Source of the DNA: Lentzea aerocolonigenes | GTDB lineage: Bacteria > Actinomycetota > Actinomycetes > Mycobacteriales > Pseudonocardiaceae | DNA length: 64,000 bases | Direction of reading: 5' to 3' | Assembly (NCBI RefSeq): GCF_000955955.1 | Contig: NZ_JYJG01000084.1 | Span: 1 to 64,000, forward strand | Shown here: positions 30,301 through 39,512 of the stretch, piece by piece | How positions within the stretch are numbered: position 1 is the first letter of the stretch | Layout: each line of letters begins with the position of its first letter | Made by a program: the position numbers and the translations under genes | The notes under the pieces: generated by a model | Databases searched by the model: none | Told to the model about the DNA's origin: nothing | Seen by the model: the letters and a program-made list of their open reading frames with translations, nothing else

Positions 30301-32411
30301 CCCAGTGCCTTCGCGATCATCGGTGCCAGGCTGCGGCTGAACTCGCTGTTGAGGTGGTCGGGGTCGAAGTAGACCACCACGTTGCCGATCACCGAGTAGC
30401 ACTGCTTCTCGTCGCAGAAGTAGTCGCTCAGGTCGATCACGGACACCCCGGGGTTGCGAGCCGTGCGAGCGACCTCGACCGACGGGTCGGTGGGCTGGGC
30501 CTTGTCCCGCCCGACGGCGCAGTCCTCCGGCTTGGTCGGGTTGAGGTTGACGCACTCGGAGTTGCGGACCTCACCGTTGAACGGCGGGTCGGCGAGCACG
30601 ACCACGCGGGCACCCGCGTCCGTCCACTTGCGCCACCTCGGCTCCAGACCCGCGCGGTACTGCTCGACCTGGCTGCGGCCGCTCTTGTCGTCCGCGGTCT
30701 CCCGGCGCGAGAAGAACGACGTCAGGACCAGCGACGGCTTGTCCTCGGCGATCGTGTCGGTCAGCTTCCCGCTCCAGCTCGAACAGTGCTTGACCTCCTT
30801 CTCGGTGGTGGCCTTGCCGCGGAACTCGGAGACCCGGACGTCCGCCATCGGGCACGCGCCGAGGAAGTCCGCCTTGACCACCCACTTGCGTTCACGGGCG
30901 ATCTCGAAGACCGCGGGCTGCCACTGCTGGGCGTGCGAGTCGCCCACCAGCCACACCTTCTCGGCAGCGGCGGAACCGCCGGAGAAGTCGCAGACCGCCA
31001 CCGCGTGCTTGTCCTCGCCGACGGTGTAGTCCTTGTTCGCGCACTCGGGTGCGAGTCGCCAGTACTCGTTGGCGGGGCCCATCGCGGTCACGCGGGCCGG
31101 GCCGTACGGAGTGGGGCAGCCGTTGGAACCGACCATGGCACCGGCGCCGTTGCACGGGGTGTTCAGGCCCGCGGCCACGTCCCGCTCCGCCTGCGCGACA
31201 TGGCGTCCGTAGGTCCACTGGAGACCCGTGGCCAGCACCGCGACGACCGCGACACCCGCCACCATGCCGGCGAACGTCAGGCCGGTGCTGCGGGTCAGCG
31301 GGCCCCACGACATGCCGCGGTCCTCGACCAGCGTCTTCGACAACCAGGCGAGCACCAGCGACAGCGCGAGCAGGCCCAGCAGCCACGGCGTGGTGAGCTC
31401 GCCCTTGTCCAGCAGGCCGCTCAGCGCGAACGGCGCGAGCAGCACGACCGGCCAGTGCCACAGGTACAGCGAGTAGCTGACGTTGCCCACGAACTGCACG
31501 GGCCACGACGCGGTCACCACCGTGTGCCACTGCCTGCCGGGACGCAGGCCGGAGATGATCACCAGGCCGGTGCCGGCCGCCGGGATCAGGGCGAGGTAGC
31601 CGGGGAACGGCGTGTGGTGGTCGTAGACGAACGCCGTCGCGATGATCATCGCCAGGCCGGCGAACGCGGCCAGCCCCGCGGCCACGCGCGGCAGCACGAG
31701 CTTCGTCGAGGCCAGCGCCACGCCCGCCCCGATCGCGAACTCCCACACCCGGACCGGCGTGATGAAGTACGCCTGGCTCGGCGAGACGATCGTGTAGTAG
31801 ACGCTCAGGCCGAGCGACAGCGCGCCGAGCACCGCGACGCCGGTCACGACCCAGCGGCGCCTGCCGATCTTGAACAGGCCCATCAGCAGCAGCGGCCAGA
31901 ACAGGTAGAACTGCTCCTCGACCGAGAGCGACCAATAGTGCTGGACCAGGCTCGCGGCCTCGTTCTGCGCCGAGTAGTTCACCGACTTGCCCGCGAGCAG
32001 CCAGTTCTCCCAGTACGAGGCGGCGGCGAAGGACTCCCAGGCGTTGGCCGTCCAGCGCGGGTAGGGCAGCAGGAAGTAGGCCGCGGCGATGCTGAGGACG
32101 AGCACCAGGAACGCCGCGGGCAGCAGCCGCCGAACCCGCCGCGCGTAGAACCTGCCGAGCCGCACCCGGCTGGTGCGGACGATCTCGCGGTCGAGGTGCG
32201 AGGTGATGAGGAAGCCGGAGATGACGAAGAAGACGTCGACACCGACGTAGCCGCCGGTCAGCGCGTTGGGCCAGAAGTGGTTGACCACGACGGCGAGCAC
32301 GGCGATCGCCCGTAACGCCTGGACGTCGGTGCGAAAGCCGGCACGCGAGGACTCACCGCTGCCGGGTCTCTCACTGCCGTGCTTCGGGCCTGCTTCGACG
32401 GTCGTGCTCAT
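30297..32411 (-). CDS. OatA-like acyltransferase (acyltransferase-3 plus SGNH domain)
   Basis: 704 aa. N-terminal acyltransferase-3 membrane domain with about ten helices, starting 'FRTDVQALRAIAVLAVVVNHFWPNALTGG', with 'YVGVDVFFVISGFLIT' and 'HYWSLSVEEQFYLFWPLLL'. The C-terminal extracytoplasmic SGNH hydrolase-type domain has 'VWLVGDSHAQQW' (catalytic Ser). Such proteins move acyl groups across the membrane onto peptidoglycan, glycans or glycolipids (OatA-type). GGGGGAA precedes ATG 32411. The acceptor is unknown. It lies downstream of the protein O-mannosyltransferase gene with a 151-bp gap. Confidence 0.9.
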   Translation of the reverse strand: MSTTVEAGPKHGSERPGSGESSRAGFRTDVQALRAIAVLAVVVNHFWPNALTGGYVGVDVFFVISGFLITSHLDREIVRTSRVRLGRFYARRVRRLLPAAFLVLVLSIAAAYFLLPYPRWTANAWESFAAASYWENWLLAGKSVNYSAQNEAASLVQHYWSLSVEEQFYLFWPLLLMGLFKIGRRRWVVTGVAVLGALSLGLSVYYTIVSPSQAYFITPVRVWEFAIGAGVALASTKLVLPRVAAGLAAFAGLAMIIATAFVYDHHTPFPGYLALIPAAGTGLVIISGLRPGRQWHTVVTASWPVQFVGNVSYSLYLWHWPVVLLAPFALSGLLDKGELTTPWLLGLLALSLVLAWLSKTLVEDRGMSWGPLTRSTGLTFAGMVAGVAVVAVLATGLQWTYGRHVAQAERDVAAGLNTPCNGAGAMVGSNGCPTPYGPARVTAMGPANEYWRLAPECANKDYTVGEDKHAVAVCDFSGGSAAAEKVWLVGDSHAQQWQPAVFEIARERKWVVKADFLGACPMADVRVSEFRGKATTEKEVKHCSSWSGKLTDTIAEDKPSLVLTSFFSRRETADDKSGRSQVEQYRAGLEPRWRKWTDAGARVVVLADPPFNGEVRNSECVNLNPTKPEDCAVGRDKAQPTDPSVEVARTARNPGVSVIDLSDYFCDEKQCYSVIGNVVVYFDPDHLNSEFSRSLAPMIAKALG

Positions 32412-32562
32412 GGTTCCCCCAGATCGGCCAGCACGACTCAGGGCGAGATGTACCTCGATTTGGAGTCACTCGATCGTGCTGAAGATTGGGGGATGTTAGC
32501 TCATCGCTCCTGGTGGGGACGCTGCTGAGTGCCCTAACGCACCTGCGGCAAGCGGGCCAAGA

Positions 32563-34101
32563 TCAGCGCCAGCTGGGCAGCCACAGCTCCTGCTGCCACA
32601 TCTCCGGTGTGATCGGCACGCCGTTCAAGATCGGCCACAGCCACACGAAGTTCGCCACCACGATGCCGACGTACAGCGCCACGACGAGCAGACCCGTGCC
32701 GCGGCGTTCGGAACCGGCCGTGCGCCGCCCCAGGATCTCGCCCAGCGCCAGCACGATCATCAGCACCAGGAACGGCGCCATCGGCGTCGTGTAGAAGAAG
32801 TACATCTGGCGGTCGAGGTTGAGGAACCACGGCAGCAACCCGGCCAGGTACGCGACGAGCACGCCGGCGTAGCGCCAGTCCATCTTGCCGATGGTGCGGA
32901 AGAGCGCCCAGCCGATCACCGGGAACGCGAGCCACCACATCGCGGGCGTGCCGATCAGCATGATCGCGCCGACGCACGACGCCGCGCCGCAGCCGGTCAC
33001 GCTGCTCTCGTAGTAGTAGAGCATCGGACGCAGGCCCATCGGCCACGTCCACGGCTTCGACTCCCACGGGTGCCGGTTGGTCGCCGAGGTGACCAGCTCG
33101 ACGTGGAACTTGTAGACCGTCTTGGCGTTGTACCAAAGCCCTTGCAGGACATCCGGGATGTACGAGATGTCCTTGACCTTGCCGCCGACCACGTGCCGGT
33201 CGATGCCGGTCTCGCTCGCCATCCACGGGAACCAGGTCGCGACGTAGACCAGCACCGGAATCGCGACGAGACCGCCCAGCGACGGCAGCAGGTCCTTCGC
33301 GATCGCGCCGAGCCACGGCTCCTCGACACCGGCTGCCCGGCGCGCCAGGGCGGTCCAGACGACCGTCAGCAGCCCGAACGCGCCGATGTACCAGATGCCT
33401 GACCACTTCACGCCGCACGCGAGGCCGAGCGAGATGCCCGCACCGAAGCGCCACCAGCGGAAGCCCAGCCACGGCCCGAACGCCGAGTTGTTGACGAACC
33501 CCTCGCGCACGGCCACCGCTAGTCGTTCACGGACCTGTTCGCGGTCCACGACCAGACAGCCGAACGCGGCGACGACGAACAGCGCCAGGAAGATGTCGAG
33601 CATGCCCATCCGCGACTGGACGTGCGAGACGCCGTCCGCGATGAGCAGCACGCCGGCCAGCGCGCCCAGCAGGTCCGAGCGGGTCAGGCGGCGGGCGATC
33701 CGGACGATCAGCAGGATCGTGATCGCACCCGCCAACGCCGACGCGAACCGCCAGCCGATGCCGTCGTAGCCGAAGAGCTCCTGGCCGATCGCCATCAGCT
33801 GCTTGGCGAGCGGCGGGTGCACGATCAGCTCGTAGCCCGGGTTGTCCTCGTAGCCGCCGTTGCGCAGCACCTGTGCCGTCTGCGGCACGTAGTGCTTCTC
33901 GTCGAAGATCGGCGTGCCCTTGTCGGTCGGATACCCGAGGTTCCAGAACCGGACGACGGCGCCGATCAGCGTCACGACGATCGTGACGAGCCACCCGCGC
34001 ATGCGGTCTCCGGACGGAGGCGGGTCGAGCGCTGCCGCACGATCCGTGCGTGGCTCCTCGACGACGACGGGCGCCTCTCCTGGCTGCACGAGGACTGTCA
34101 C
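32563..34101 (-). CDS. pmt: Polyprenol-phosphate-mannose--protein O-mannosyltransferase
   Basis: 512 aa multi-spanning enzyme of the PMT (GT39) family. The first luminal loop has the catalytic acidic motif 'FDEKHYVPQTAQVL', followed by 'YELIVHPPLAKQL' and 'HVQSRMGMLDIFLALF'; a C-terminal set of helices ends 'WQQELWLPSWR'. It mannosylates secreted proteins with polyprenyl-phosphomannose. GTG 34101 is chosen: it lies 7 nt after a minus-strand -10 hexamer TACGAT; ATG 34125 is a longer alternative that would overlap the rsmI start. Divergent from rsmI, as in M. tuberculosis (Rv1002c/Rv1003). Confidence 0.92.
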   Translation of the reverse strand: MTVLVQPGEAPVVVEEPRTDRAAALDPPPSGDRMRGWLVTIVVTLIGAVVRFWNLGYPTDKGTPIFDEKHYVPQTAQVLRNGGYEDNPGYELIVHPPLAKQLMAIGQELFGYDGIGWRFASALAGAITILLIVRIARRLTRSDLLGALAGVLLIADGVSHVQSRMGMLDIFLALFVVAAFGCLVVDREQVRERLAVAVREGFVNNSAFGPWLGFRWWRFGAGISLGLACGVKWSGIWYIGAFGLLTVVWTALARRAAGVEEPWLGAIAKDLLPSLGGLVAIPVLVYVATWFPWMASETGIDRHVVGGKVKDISYIPDVLQGLWYNAKTVYKFHVELVTSATNRHPWESKPWTWPMGLRPMLYYYESSVTGCGAASCVGAIMLIGTPAMWWLAFPVIGWALFRTIGKMDWRYAGVLVAYLAGLLPWFLNLDRQMYFFYTTPMAPFLVLMIVLALGEILGRRTAGSERRGTGLLVVALYVGIVVANFVWLWPILNGVPITPEMWQQELWLPSWR

Positions 34102-34108
34102 GCCGCCG

Positions 34109-34118
34109 ATCGTAGGGT
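34109..34118. promoter_or_regulatory. Overlapping divergent -10 elements of pmt and rsmI
   Basis: Plus-strand TAGGGT (34113-34118) precedes the rsmI GTG at 34126 by 7 nt, and minus-strand TACGAT (34114 to 34109) precedes the pmt GTG at 34101 by 7 nt. The two hexamers share the bases TA at 34113-34114, so both promoters cannot be melted at once. Confidence 0.5.
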
Positions 34119-34125
34119 GAAGCAT

Positions 34126-34971
34126 GTGAGTCCTGTATCCGGTTCAGGCCGTCTGGTTCTGGCCGCCACCCCGCTCGGCGACATCCGCGATGCTTCCCCA
34201 CGCCTGGTCGAGGCCTTGGAGACAGCCGAGGTGATCGCCGCGGAGGACACCCGGCGGTTGCACAGTCTCGCGGCCGCGTTGCAGGTCAAACCGTCCGGAC
34301 GGGTGATCAGCTTCTACGACCAGGTCGAGACCGCGCGGCTGCCGGGACTGCTCGAGGCGCTGCAGAACGGCCAGACCGTGCTGCTGGTGACCGATGCCGG
34401 AATGCCGTCCGTGTCCGATCCGGGTTACCGGCTGGTGGCCGCGTGTGTCGAGCAGGACCTCAAGGTCACCTGCCTGCCGGGGCCGTCCGCCGTGACGACC
34501 GCGCTCGCCGTGTCCGGCCTGCCGAGTGACAGGTTCGCGTTCGACGGCTTCCCGCCGCGCAAGTCCGGCGAGCGCAAGCGCTGGTTCGCGCCTTTGGCCA
34601 CCGAGCAACGCACCGTCGTCTTCTTCGAGGCACCCCATCGGCTCGCGGACACGCTCGCGGACGCCGTCGAGGTGCTCGGACCGGACCGTTCCGCCGCCGT
34701 GTGCCGCGAGCTGACCAAGAAGTACGAAGAGGTCGTGCGGGGAACTCTCGCCGAGCTCGCCGAGTGGGCCGTGGAAGGCGCACGCGGCGAGATCACCGTC
34801 GTCCTCGGTCCGGCTCCTGCCGAGGAGAAGCCGGACATCGAGACCCTGGTCGCCGAGGTCAAGCAGCGCGTCGCCGACGGGGAGCGGATGAAGTCGGCCG
34901 CCGCCGAGGTCGCGGAGGCGGCCGGCATCAGCAAGAAGGCCCTCTACGACGCCGCGATCAAGTCAAGCTGA
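34126..34971 (+). CDS. rsmI: 16S rRNA (cytidine1402-2'-O)-methyltransferase
   Basis: 281 aa. Tetrapyrrole-methylase fold with 'LVLAATPLGDIRDAS' at the N-terminus, 'AEDTRRLHSLAAAL', the AdoMet loop 'VTDAGMPSVSDPGYRLV', 'LPGPSAVTTALAVSGL' and 'FFEAPHRLADTL'. Methylates C1402 of 16S rRNA in the decoding centre. A Lys/Ala-rich C-terminal helix pair follows, normal for RsmI. GTG 34126 is preferred for its leaderless spacing; GTG 34117 adds three residues. It ends 9 bp inside the convergent ABC permease gene. Confidence 0.94.
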   Translation: MSPVSGSGRLVLAATPLGDIRDASPRLVEALETAEVIAAEDTRRLHSLAAALQVKPSGRVISFYDQVETARLPGLLEALQNGQTVLLVTDAGMPSVSDPGYRLVAACVEQDLKVTCLPGPSAVTTALAVSGLPSDRFAFDGFPPRKSGERKRWFAPLATEQRTVVFFEAPHRLADTLADAVEVLGPDRSAAVCRELTKKYEEVVRGTLAELAEWAVEGARGEITVVLGPAPAEEKPDIETLVAEVKQRVADGERMKSAAAEVAEAAGISKKALYDAAIKSS

Positions 34972-35676
34972 CTCGCGGTTGAACGTCCGGACGCCGTAGA
35001 AGACGCCGACCAGCACCAACGCGGCCACCGATACCAGGCCGAACAGGAGCGAACCGGTGTTGAAGATTGAGCGTTCGGCGTCGACGACGTGCGCCAACGG
35101 GTTGACCCGAGACAACCAGTAGAGCCACTTCGGCCCGTTGGACATCGGCAGCAGCACGCCTGAGAGCAGCATCAACGGCACGATGGTCGACGACAGCACG
35201 GACGCGAAGACGTACTCCAGCTTCACCTTCAACGCGATCGCGTACGACACGGATCCGATGGCGACGCCGAGCAGCGCGACGAGTCCGAGCCCGAGCAGGA
35301 TCTGTCCGGGAGACGCGCGGAAACCGAACAGCATCGCGGCGAGCATGATCAGCAGGCCCTGCACGACCAGCAGCACCACGTCCTTGCCGACCCTGCCGAC
35401 GAGCAGCGCGACCCGGCTGACCGGCGTGACCCGCAGCCGTTCCATCACGCCCGCCCGCACCTCGGGCAGCAGCGAGAAGCCCGCGTAGGCCGTGCCGAAC
35501 AACGCCATCTGCACCAGCAGACCCGGCACGAACCACTGCCAGCCGGTGTCGCCGAGCAGCGGCCCGAACAGGCCCAGGTACAGCAACGGCTGGGACAACC
35601 CGAAGATCACCGCGACGGGGTTGCGTACCACCGGCAGCATCACGCGGGCGAAGACGAGCCAGGTGTCACGCAACAT
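34963..35676 (-). CDS. ABC-2 type exporter permease
   Basis: 237 aa with about six membrane helices and the ABC-2 signature region 'GVLLPMSNGPKWLYWLSRVNPLAHVVDAER'. N-terminal 'LVFARVMLPVVRNPVAVIFGLSQPLLYLGLFGPLL' is typical of DrrB/daunorubicin-resistance permeases. Overlaps the ATPase gene by 11 bp. Together they would form an efflux pump for a lipophilic drug or lipid; substrate not predictable. Its end overlaps the rsmI end by 9 bp. Confidence 0.9.
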   Translation of the reverse strand: MLRDTWLVFARVMLPVVRNPVAVIFGLSQPLLYLGLFGPLLGDTGWQWFVPGLLVQMALFGTAYAGFSLLPEVRAGVMERLRVTPVSRVALLVGRVGKDVVLLVVQGLLIMLAAMLFGFRASPGQILLGLGLVALLGVAIGSVSYAIALKVKLEYVFASVLSSTIVPLMLLSGVLLPMSNGPKWLYWLSRVNPLAHVVDAERSIFNTGSLLFGLVSVAALVLVGVFYGVRTFNRESA

Positions 35677-36598
35677 TGCTCTCCTCCCGGAGTGAACGGC
35701 CGGTCATGGTCAGAAAGACGTCGTCCAAGGTCGGCCGGTGGACCTGGACGGAGTGCAGCTCGACGCCGATCTGGTCGAGGTCGCGCAGCAACGCGGGCAG
35801 CGCGCGGTCGCCGTCCGGGATGCGGAAGCTGACCTTCTCGCCGTCCACCACCGCGTTCTCGAACTTGGTGGCGACGAGCGAGGCCTGCGGTGTGCCGAGC
35901 ACGACCAGGTCGCCGGAGACGCGGCTCTTCAGCTCGTCCGGTGAGCCCTCGCCGACGATCAGGCCGTGGTCGATCACCAGCAGCCGGTCGCTGAGGAAGT
36001 CGGCCTCGTCCAGGTAGTGCGTGGTCAGGAAGACCGTGACGCCGTCGGCCTTGAGCTGCTTGACGTGGTCCCACAGGTTGCGGCGGCTCTGCGGGTCGAG
36101 CGCGGTCGACGGCTCGTCCAGGAACAGCAGCCGCGGGCCGTGCAGCAGGCCCATCGCGATGTCGAGCCTGCGCTGCTGGCCGCCGGAGAGCGTGATGACG
36201 CCGCGCTTCTCCAGACCGGTGAGCTCGAACCGTTCGAGCAGCTCGGCGATCTTCCTGCGGGCGTCGTGCTTGGTGATGCCGTAGAAGCGGGCCTGGAACT
36301 CCAGCTCGTCCGCCACGCGCTGGTCGGCGCTCGCGCTGTTCTTCTGCCCGACGTACCCGATGTTGCGGCGCACCCCGGCCGGATCGGTCAGCAGGTCGTG
36401 CCCGGCGATGATCGCCTCGCCCGCCGTCGGTTCCAACAGCGTCGTGAGCATGCGCAGCGTCGTGGACTTGCCTGCGCCGTTCGGGCCCAGGAACCCGACG
36501 AGCTCCCCCTCGGCAACGTCGATGTCGACCCCTCGAACTGCTTCGACAGGGCCGAGCTTCGTCGTGAACCGGCGCGCGAGGCCGCGTGCCTTGATCAT
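35666..36598 (-). CDS. ABC exporter ATPase, DrrA type
   Basis: 310 aa. Walker A 'GPNGAGKSTTLRM', Q-loop 'GYVGQKNSAS', signature 'LSGGQQRRLDIAMGL', Walker B 'RLLFLDEPSTALDP', His switch 'TVFLTTHYLDEAD', plus the C-terminal DrrA-type extension ('RPTLDDVFLTMTGRSLRE'). ATG 36598 is preferred because AGGGGA lies 11 nt upstream, right after the palindromic operator; the frame runs to 36619 through that operator. Energises the 34963 permease. Likely repressed by the upstream padR gene. Confidence 0.93.
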   Translation of the reverse strand: MIKARGLARRFTTKLGPVEAVRGVDIDVAEGELVGFLGPNGAGKSTTLRMLTTLLEPTAGEAIIAGHDLLTDPAGVRRNIGYVGQKNSASADQRVADELEFQARFYGITKHDARRKIAELLERFELTGLEKRGVITLSGGQQRRLDIAMGLLHGPRLLFLDEPSTALDPQSRRNLWDHVKQLKADGVTVFLTTHYLDEADFLSDRLLVIDHGLIVGEGSPDELKSRVSGDLVVLGTPQASLVATKFENAVVDGEKVSFRIPDGDRALPALLRDLDQIGVELHSVQVHRPTLDDVFLTMTGRSLREESNVA

Positions 36599-36608
36599 GA
36601 CTGAATCC

Positions 36609-36660
36609 CCTCTAGTCAACTTTGACTAGAGGTTAGCGGGAACTAATCAAGTTTGACTAG
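36609..36660. promoter_or_regulatory. Two palindromic operators between padR and the ABC genes
   Basis: Site 1: CCTCTAGTCAA (36609-36619), CT, TTGACTAGAGG (36622-36632), perfect 11-bp arms. Site 2: CTAATCAA (36643-36650), GT, TTGACTAG (36653-36660), one mismatch, overlapping the padR stop codon. Shared core TAGTCAA-N2-TTGACTA. Centres are 31 bp apart, close to three helical turns. Probable PadR binding sites controlling the exporter. Confidence 0.65.
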
Positions 36661-37208
36661 TCCTTGAGCGCGTACTCGCCGGCCTCCAGGCGTTCGATCA
36701 GCTCGCCAGTCCAGCGCACTTGGCCTTCGAGGTGGACGAGCCACAGCCGGAACAGCTCGCTGACGTGCTGCGGCTTGCCCATCTCCGGCATCGAGGTGAT
36801 GCCGTGCCGCGTCGGCGGGACCTGCCCTTCGAGCCCGGCCAGCCGGTTCTTCAGCAGCACGACCGCCTGCCTGCGGGGGACGAGGTTGATCATGGCCACG
36901 CCCGCGGAGACCTCGTCGTTGCCGGCGGTCGCGTCGCCCAGCGCGTGAGCGAGCAGGTCCTGGAGCTCGTGCTCACCGGCTGCGGTGATCTTGTAGGTGG
37001 TGCGGGCCGGACCTTCGCCGGACTCGGTGCCGACCGGTTCCAGCAGTCCGTCCTTGGCCAGCGACTTCAGCGCGTGGTAGATCGAGCCCGGCTGGACGTT
37101 CGCCCACTGGTCCGCCGCCCACGACTTCAGCTCGCGCCGCACCACGTAACCGTGTGCCTCGCCGACGAGCTTCACCACGCCGAGCACCAGCATCCTGGTC
37201 GCGGACAA
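36657..37208 (-). CDS. PadR-family transcriptional regulator
   Basis: 183 aa. PadR winged helix: 'MLVLGVVKLVGEAHGYVVRRELKSW', 'VQPGSIYHALKSLAKDGLLEPVGTESGEGPARTTYKIT', then a helical C-terminal dimerisation domain. PadR proteins typically repress adjacent efflux genes until a drug binds; the ABC exporter lies directly downstream with two palindromes between. TTG 37208 is chosen, since GGGAGG lies 5 nt upstream; ATG 37193 is possible. An inactive TnpB-type element abuts the upstream side. Confidence 0.92.
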   Translation of the reverse strand: MSATRMLVLGVVKLVGEAHGYVVRRELKSWAADQWANVQPGSIYHALKSLAKDGLLEPVGTESGEGPARTTYKITAAGEHELQDLLAHALGDATAGNDEVSAGVAMINLVPRRQAVVLLKNRLAGLEGQVPPTRHGITSMPEMGKPQHVSELFRLWLVHLEGQVRWTGELIERLEAGEYALKD

Positions 37209-37236
37209 ACCGACCTCCCATGCATTGACTTCGAAC

Positions 37237-37252
37237 CGTGCCTCGCGGCACG
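37237..37252. repeat. Hairpin resembling an IS200/IS605 right end
   Basis: CGTGCC-TCGC-GGCACG forms a 6-bp hairpin just downstream (minus strand) of the TnpB fragment and 44 bp above the padR start at 37208. IS200/IS605 elements carry such subterminal hairpins. This is suggestive only. Confidence 0.35.
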
Positions 37253-37263
37253 AGCTTCCTGTT

Positions 37264-37638
37264 TCACCGCGGACTGCGGCGAGCGGGACCTCGCCGTCTT
37301 ACATCTGCTCCGCTCTGGCGGCCGGTGCGGCTTTTGAACCTGGGGTAGCGGGCGCGTGCCGCGAAGAAGTTCTGGAATGCCGTGTGCTGGTGCCGCAGCG
37401 TCTGCTGCAACGGCACTGACGACACCTCCGATAGGAACGCGAGATCCTCGGTGCGCTTCCACTCGGTCAGCTGGGCATCGGTCTGCTTGTACGAGGTGCG
37501 AGCGCCGTCGATCTGGTAGCGGCGTGAGCGCTCGTCCAGAGTCTTGTTCCAGACCAGGCGTACGCACCCGAAAGTGCGATTCAGCAACCTGGCCTGGTCG
37601 GACGTCGGGTAAGCCCGGCATTTGTACGCCGTTCGCAC
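37264..37638 (-). pseudogene. Truncated TnpB (IS200/IS605/IS1341-type) fragment
   Basis: The frame from 37638 starts 'VRTAYKCRAYPTSDQARLLNRTFGCVRLVWNKTL', the TnpB N-terminus, and continues to 'YPRFKSRTGRQ' (about 108 residues). After this, similarity is lost: the RuvC catalytic domain and zinc ribbon, about 250-300 residues, are missing. Text in another frame further down (AVKQEARAARHG) looks like a TnpB extreme C-terminus, which would fit an internal deletion. No TnpA is present. It fills much of the 510-bp gap between padR and metG. Confidence 0.8.
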
Positions 37639-37718
37639 GGTGACAACGTACCGGGGAGCAGATCGCCAGACGGGAGGCCTTGGTAAACCGGCTGGCACCG
37701 CCTCCGTAGGCTATGTGC

Positions 37719-39512
37719 ATGAGTGCCTCCGTACTGACCGCGGTGGCCTGGCCTTACGCCAATGGCCCACGGCACATCGGTCATGTCTCCGGTTTCGGTG
37801 TCCCTTCCGACGTGTTCTCCCGCTACATGCGCATGTCGGGGAACCGGGTGCTCATGGTCAGCGGCACGGACGAGCACGGCACACCGATCCAGGTGCAGGC
37901 CGAGAAGGAAGGGCTCACGGCTCGTGAGCTCGCCGACAAGTACAACCGTGTGATCGCGTCTGACCTCCAGGGCCTCGGGCTCTCCTACGACCTCTTCACC
38001 CGCACGACCACCGGCAACCACTACCAGGTGGTGCAGGACCTGTTCTCCGCGCTGTGGAAGAACGGTTACGTCATCCCCAAGGTCGAGATGGGCGCGATCA
38101 GCCCGTCGACCGGCCGGACGCTGCCCGACCGCTTCATCGAGGGCACCTGCCCGATCTGTGGGTACGACGGCGCGCGCGGTGACCAGTGCGACAACTGCGG
38201 CAACCAGCTCGACCCGATCGACCTCAAGAACCCGCGCTCGCGGATCAACGGCGAGACGCCGAAGTTCATCGAGACCGAGCACCTGTTCCTGGACCTGCCG
38301 TCGTTCATCGAGTCGCTGGGCTCGTGGATGTCGACGCGCACGGACTGGCGCCCGAACGTGCTGAAGTTCTCGCAGAACCTGATCAAGGACCTGCGGCCGC
38401 GTGCGATCACCCGCGACCTCGACTGGGGTGTGCCGATCCCGCTCGACGGGTGGAGCGACCAGCCGATGAAGCGGTTCTACGTGTGGTTCGACGCCGTGAT
38501 CGGGTACTTGAGCGCGTCCGTGGAGTGGGCCCGTCGTTCCGGGAACGACGACGCCTGGCAGGAGTTCTGGACGGGTGACGCCCAGGGCTACTACTTCATG
38601 GGCAAGGACAACATCGTCTTCCACTCGCTGATCTGGCCGTCGCTGCTGCTCGGGCAGAACGGCGCCGGCGACAAGGGCGGCGAGCCCGGCCGGTTCGGCA
38701 CGCTGAACCTGCCGACCGAGGTCGTGTCGTCGGAGTACCTGACGATGAGCGGCTCGAAGTTCTCGACGTCGCGCGGCACCGTGATCTACGTCGGCGACTT
38801 CCTGAAGGAGTTCGGGCCGGACGCGCTGCGGTACTTCATCTCCGTGGCGGGCCCCGAGAACCAGGACACGGACTTCACCTGGGAGGAGTTCGTCCGCCGG
38901 ACGAACTTCGAGCTGGCGAACGAGTGGGGCAACCTGGTCAACCGCTCGATCTCGATGGCGCACAAGAACGTCGGCGCGATCCCGAAGGCGACCGCGTTGA
39001 CGGATGCCGACCACGAGCTGCTGCGGCAGTCGAAGGCCGCGTTCGACACGGTCGGCGCGCACCTGCGCCGGTCGCGGTTCAAGCAGGCGTCCGGCGAGGC
39101 CATGCGCGTGATCTCGGCGGCGAACAAGTACCTGTCGGACCAGGAGCCGTGGAAGCTCAAGGACGACCCGGACCGTCGCGACTCGGTGCTGCACACGGCT
39201 CTTCAGGTCGTGCAGGACGCGAACACGCTGATGACGCCGTTCCTGCCGCACTCGGCGCAGAAGGTGCACGAGGCGTTGGGCGGCACGGGCGTGTGGGCCG
39301 CGCAACCGGAGATGACCGAGGTCACCGACCTGGACGTGCCTGACCGTTCGTACCCGGTGCTGACCGGTGACTACGCCGGTGAGCAGGCGAAGTGGGAGTC
39401 CACGCCGCTGGAGGTGGGCCGGCCGTTGCAGAAGCCGACGCCGCTGTTCCCGCGGCTGGAGAAGGAACTGGGCGAGACCGGGCCCGAGTGGGCTCCGATC
39501 GTCACCGACTAG
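37719..39512 (+). CDS. metG: Methionyl-tRNA synthetase
   Basis: 597 aa. '[22 protein letters not shown]'-type N-terminus holds the HIGH motif, a zinc-binding loop has '[19 protein letters not shown]' with four Cys, and the KMSKS-equivalent loop is '[12 protein letters not shown]'. The anticodon-binding helical domain follows ('[14 protein letters not shown]'). There is no C-terminal tRNA-binding (EMAP) domain, as usual for actinobacterial MetG. ATG 37719 lies 7 nt after the -10 hexamer TAGGCT (37707-37712), predicting a leaderless mRNA. The tatD gene starts in its stop codon (TAGTG). Confidence 0.96.
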   Translation: MSASVLTAVAWPYANGPRHIGHVSGFGVPSDVFSRYMRMSGNRVLMVSGTDEHGTPIQVQAEKEGLTARELADKYNRVIASDLQGLGLSYDLFTRTTTGNHYQVVQDLFSALWKNGYVIPKVEMGAISPSTGRTLPDRFIEGTCPICGYDGARGDQCDNCGNQLDPIDLKNPRSRINGETPKFIETEHLFLDLPSFIESLGSWMSTRTDWRPNVLKFSQNLIKDLRPRAITRDLDWGVPIPLDGWSDQPMKRFYVWFDAVIGYLSASVEWARRSGNDDAWQEFWTGDAQGYYFMGKDNIVFHSLIWPSLLLGQNGAGDKGGEPGRFGTLNLPTEVVSSEYLTMSGSKFSTSRGTVIYVGDFLKEFGPDALRYFISVAGPENQDTDFTWEEFVRRTNFELANEWGNLVNRSISMAHKNVGAIPKATALTDADHELLRQSKAAFDTVGAHLRRSRFKQASGEAMRVISAANKYLSDQEPWKLKDDPDRRDSVLHTALQVVQDANTLMTPFLPHSAQKVHEALGGTGVWAAQPEMTEVTDLDVPDRSYPVLTGDYAGEQAKWESTPLEVGRPLQKPTPLFPRLEKELGETGPEWAPIVTD

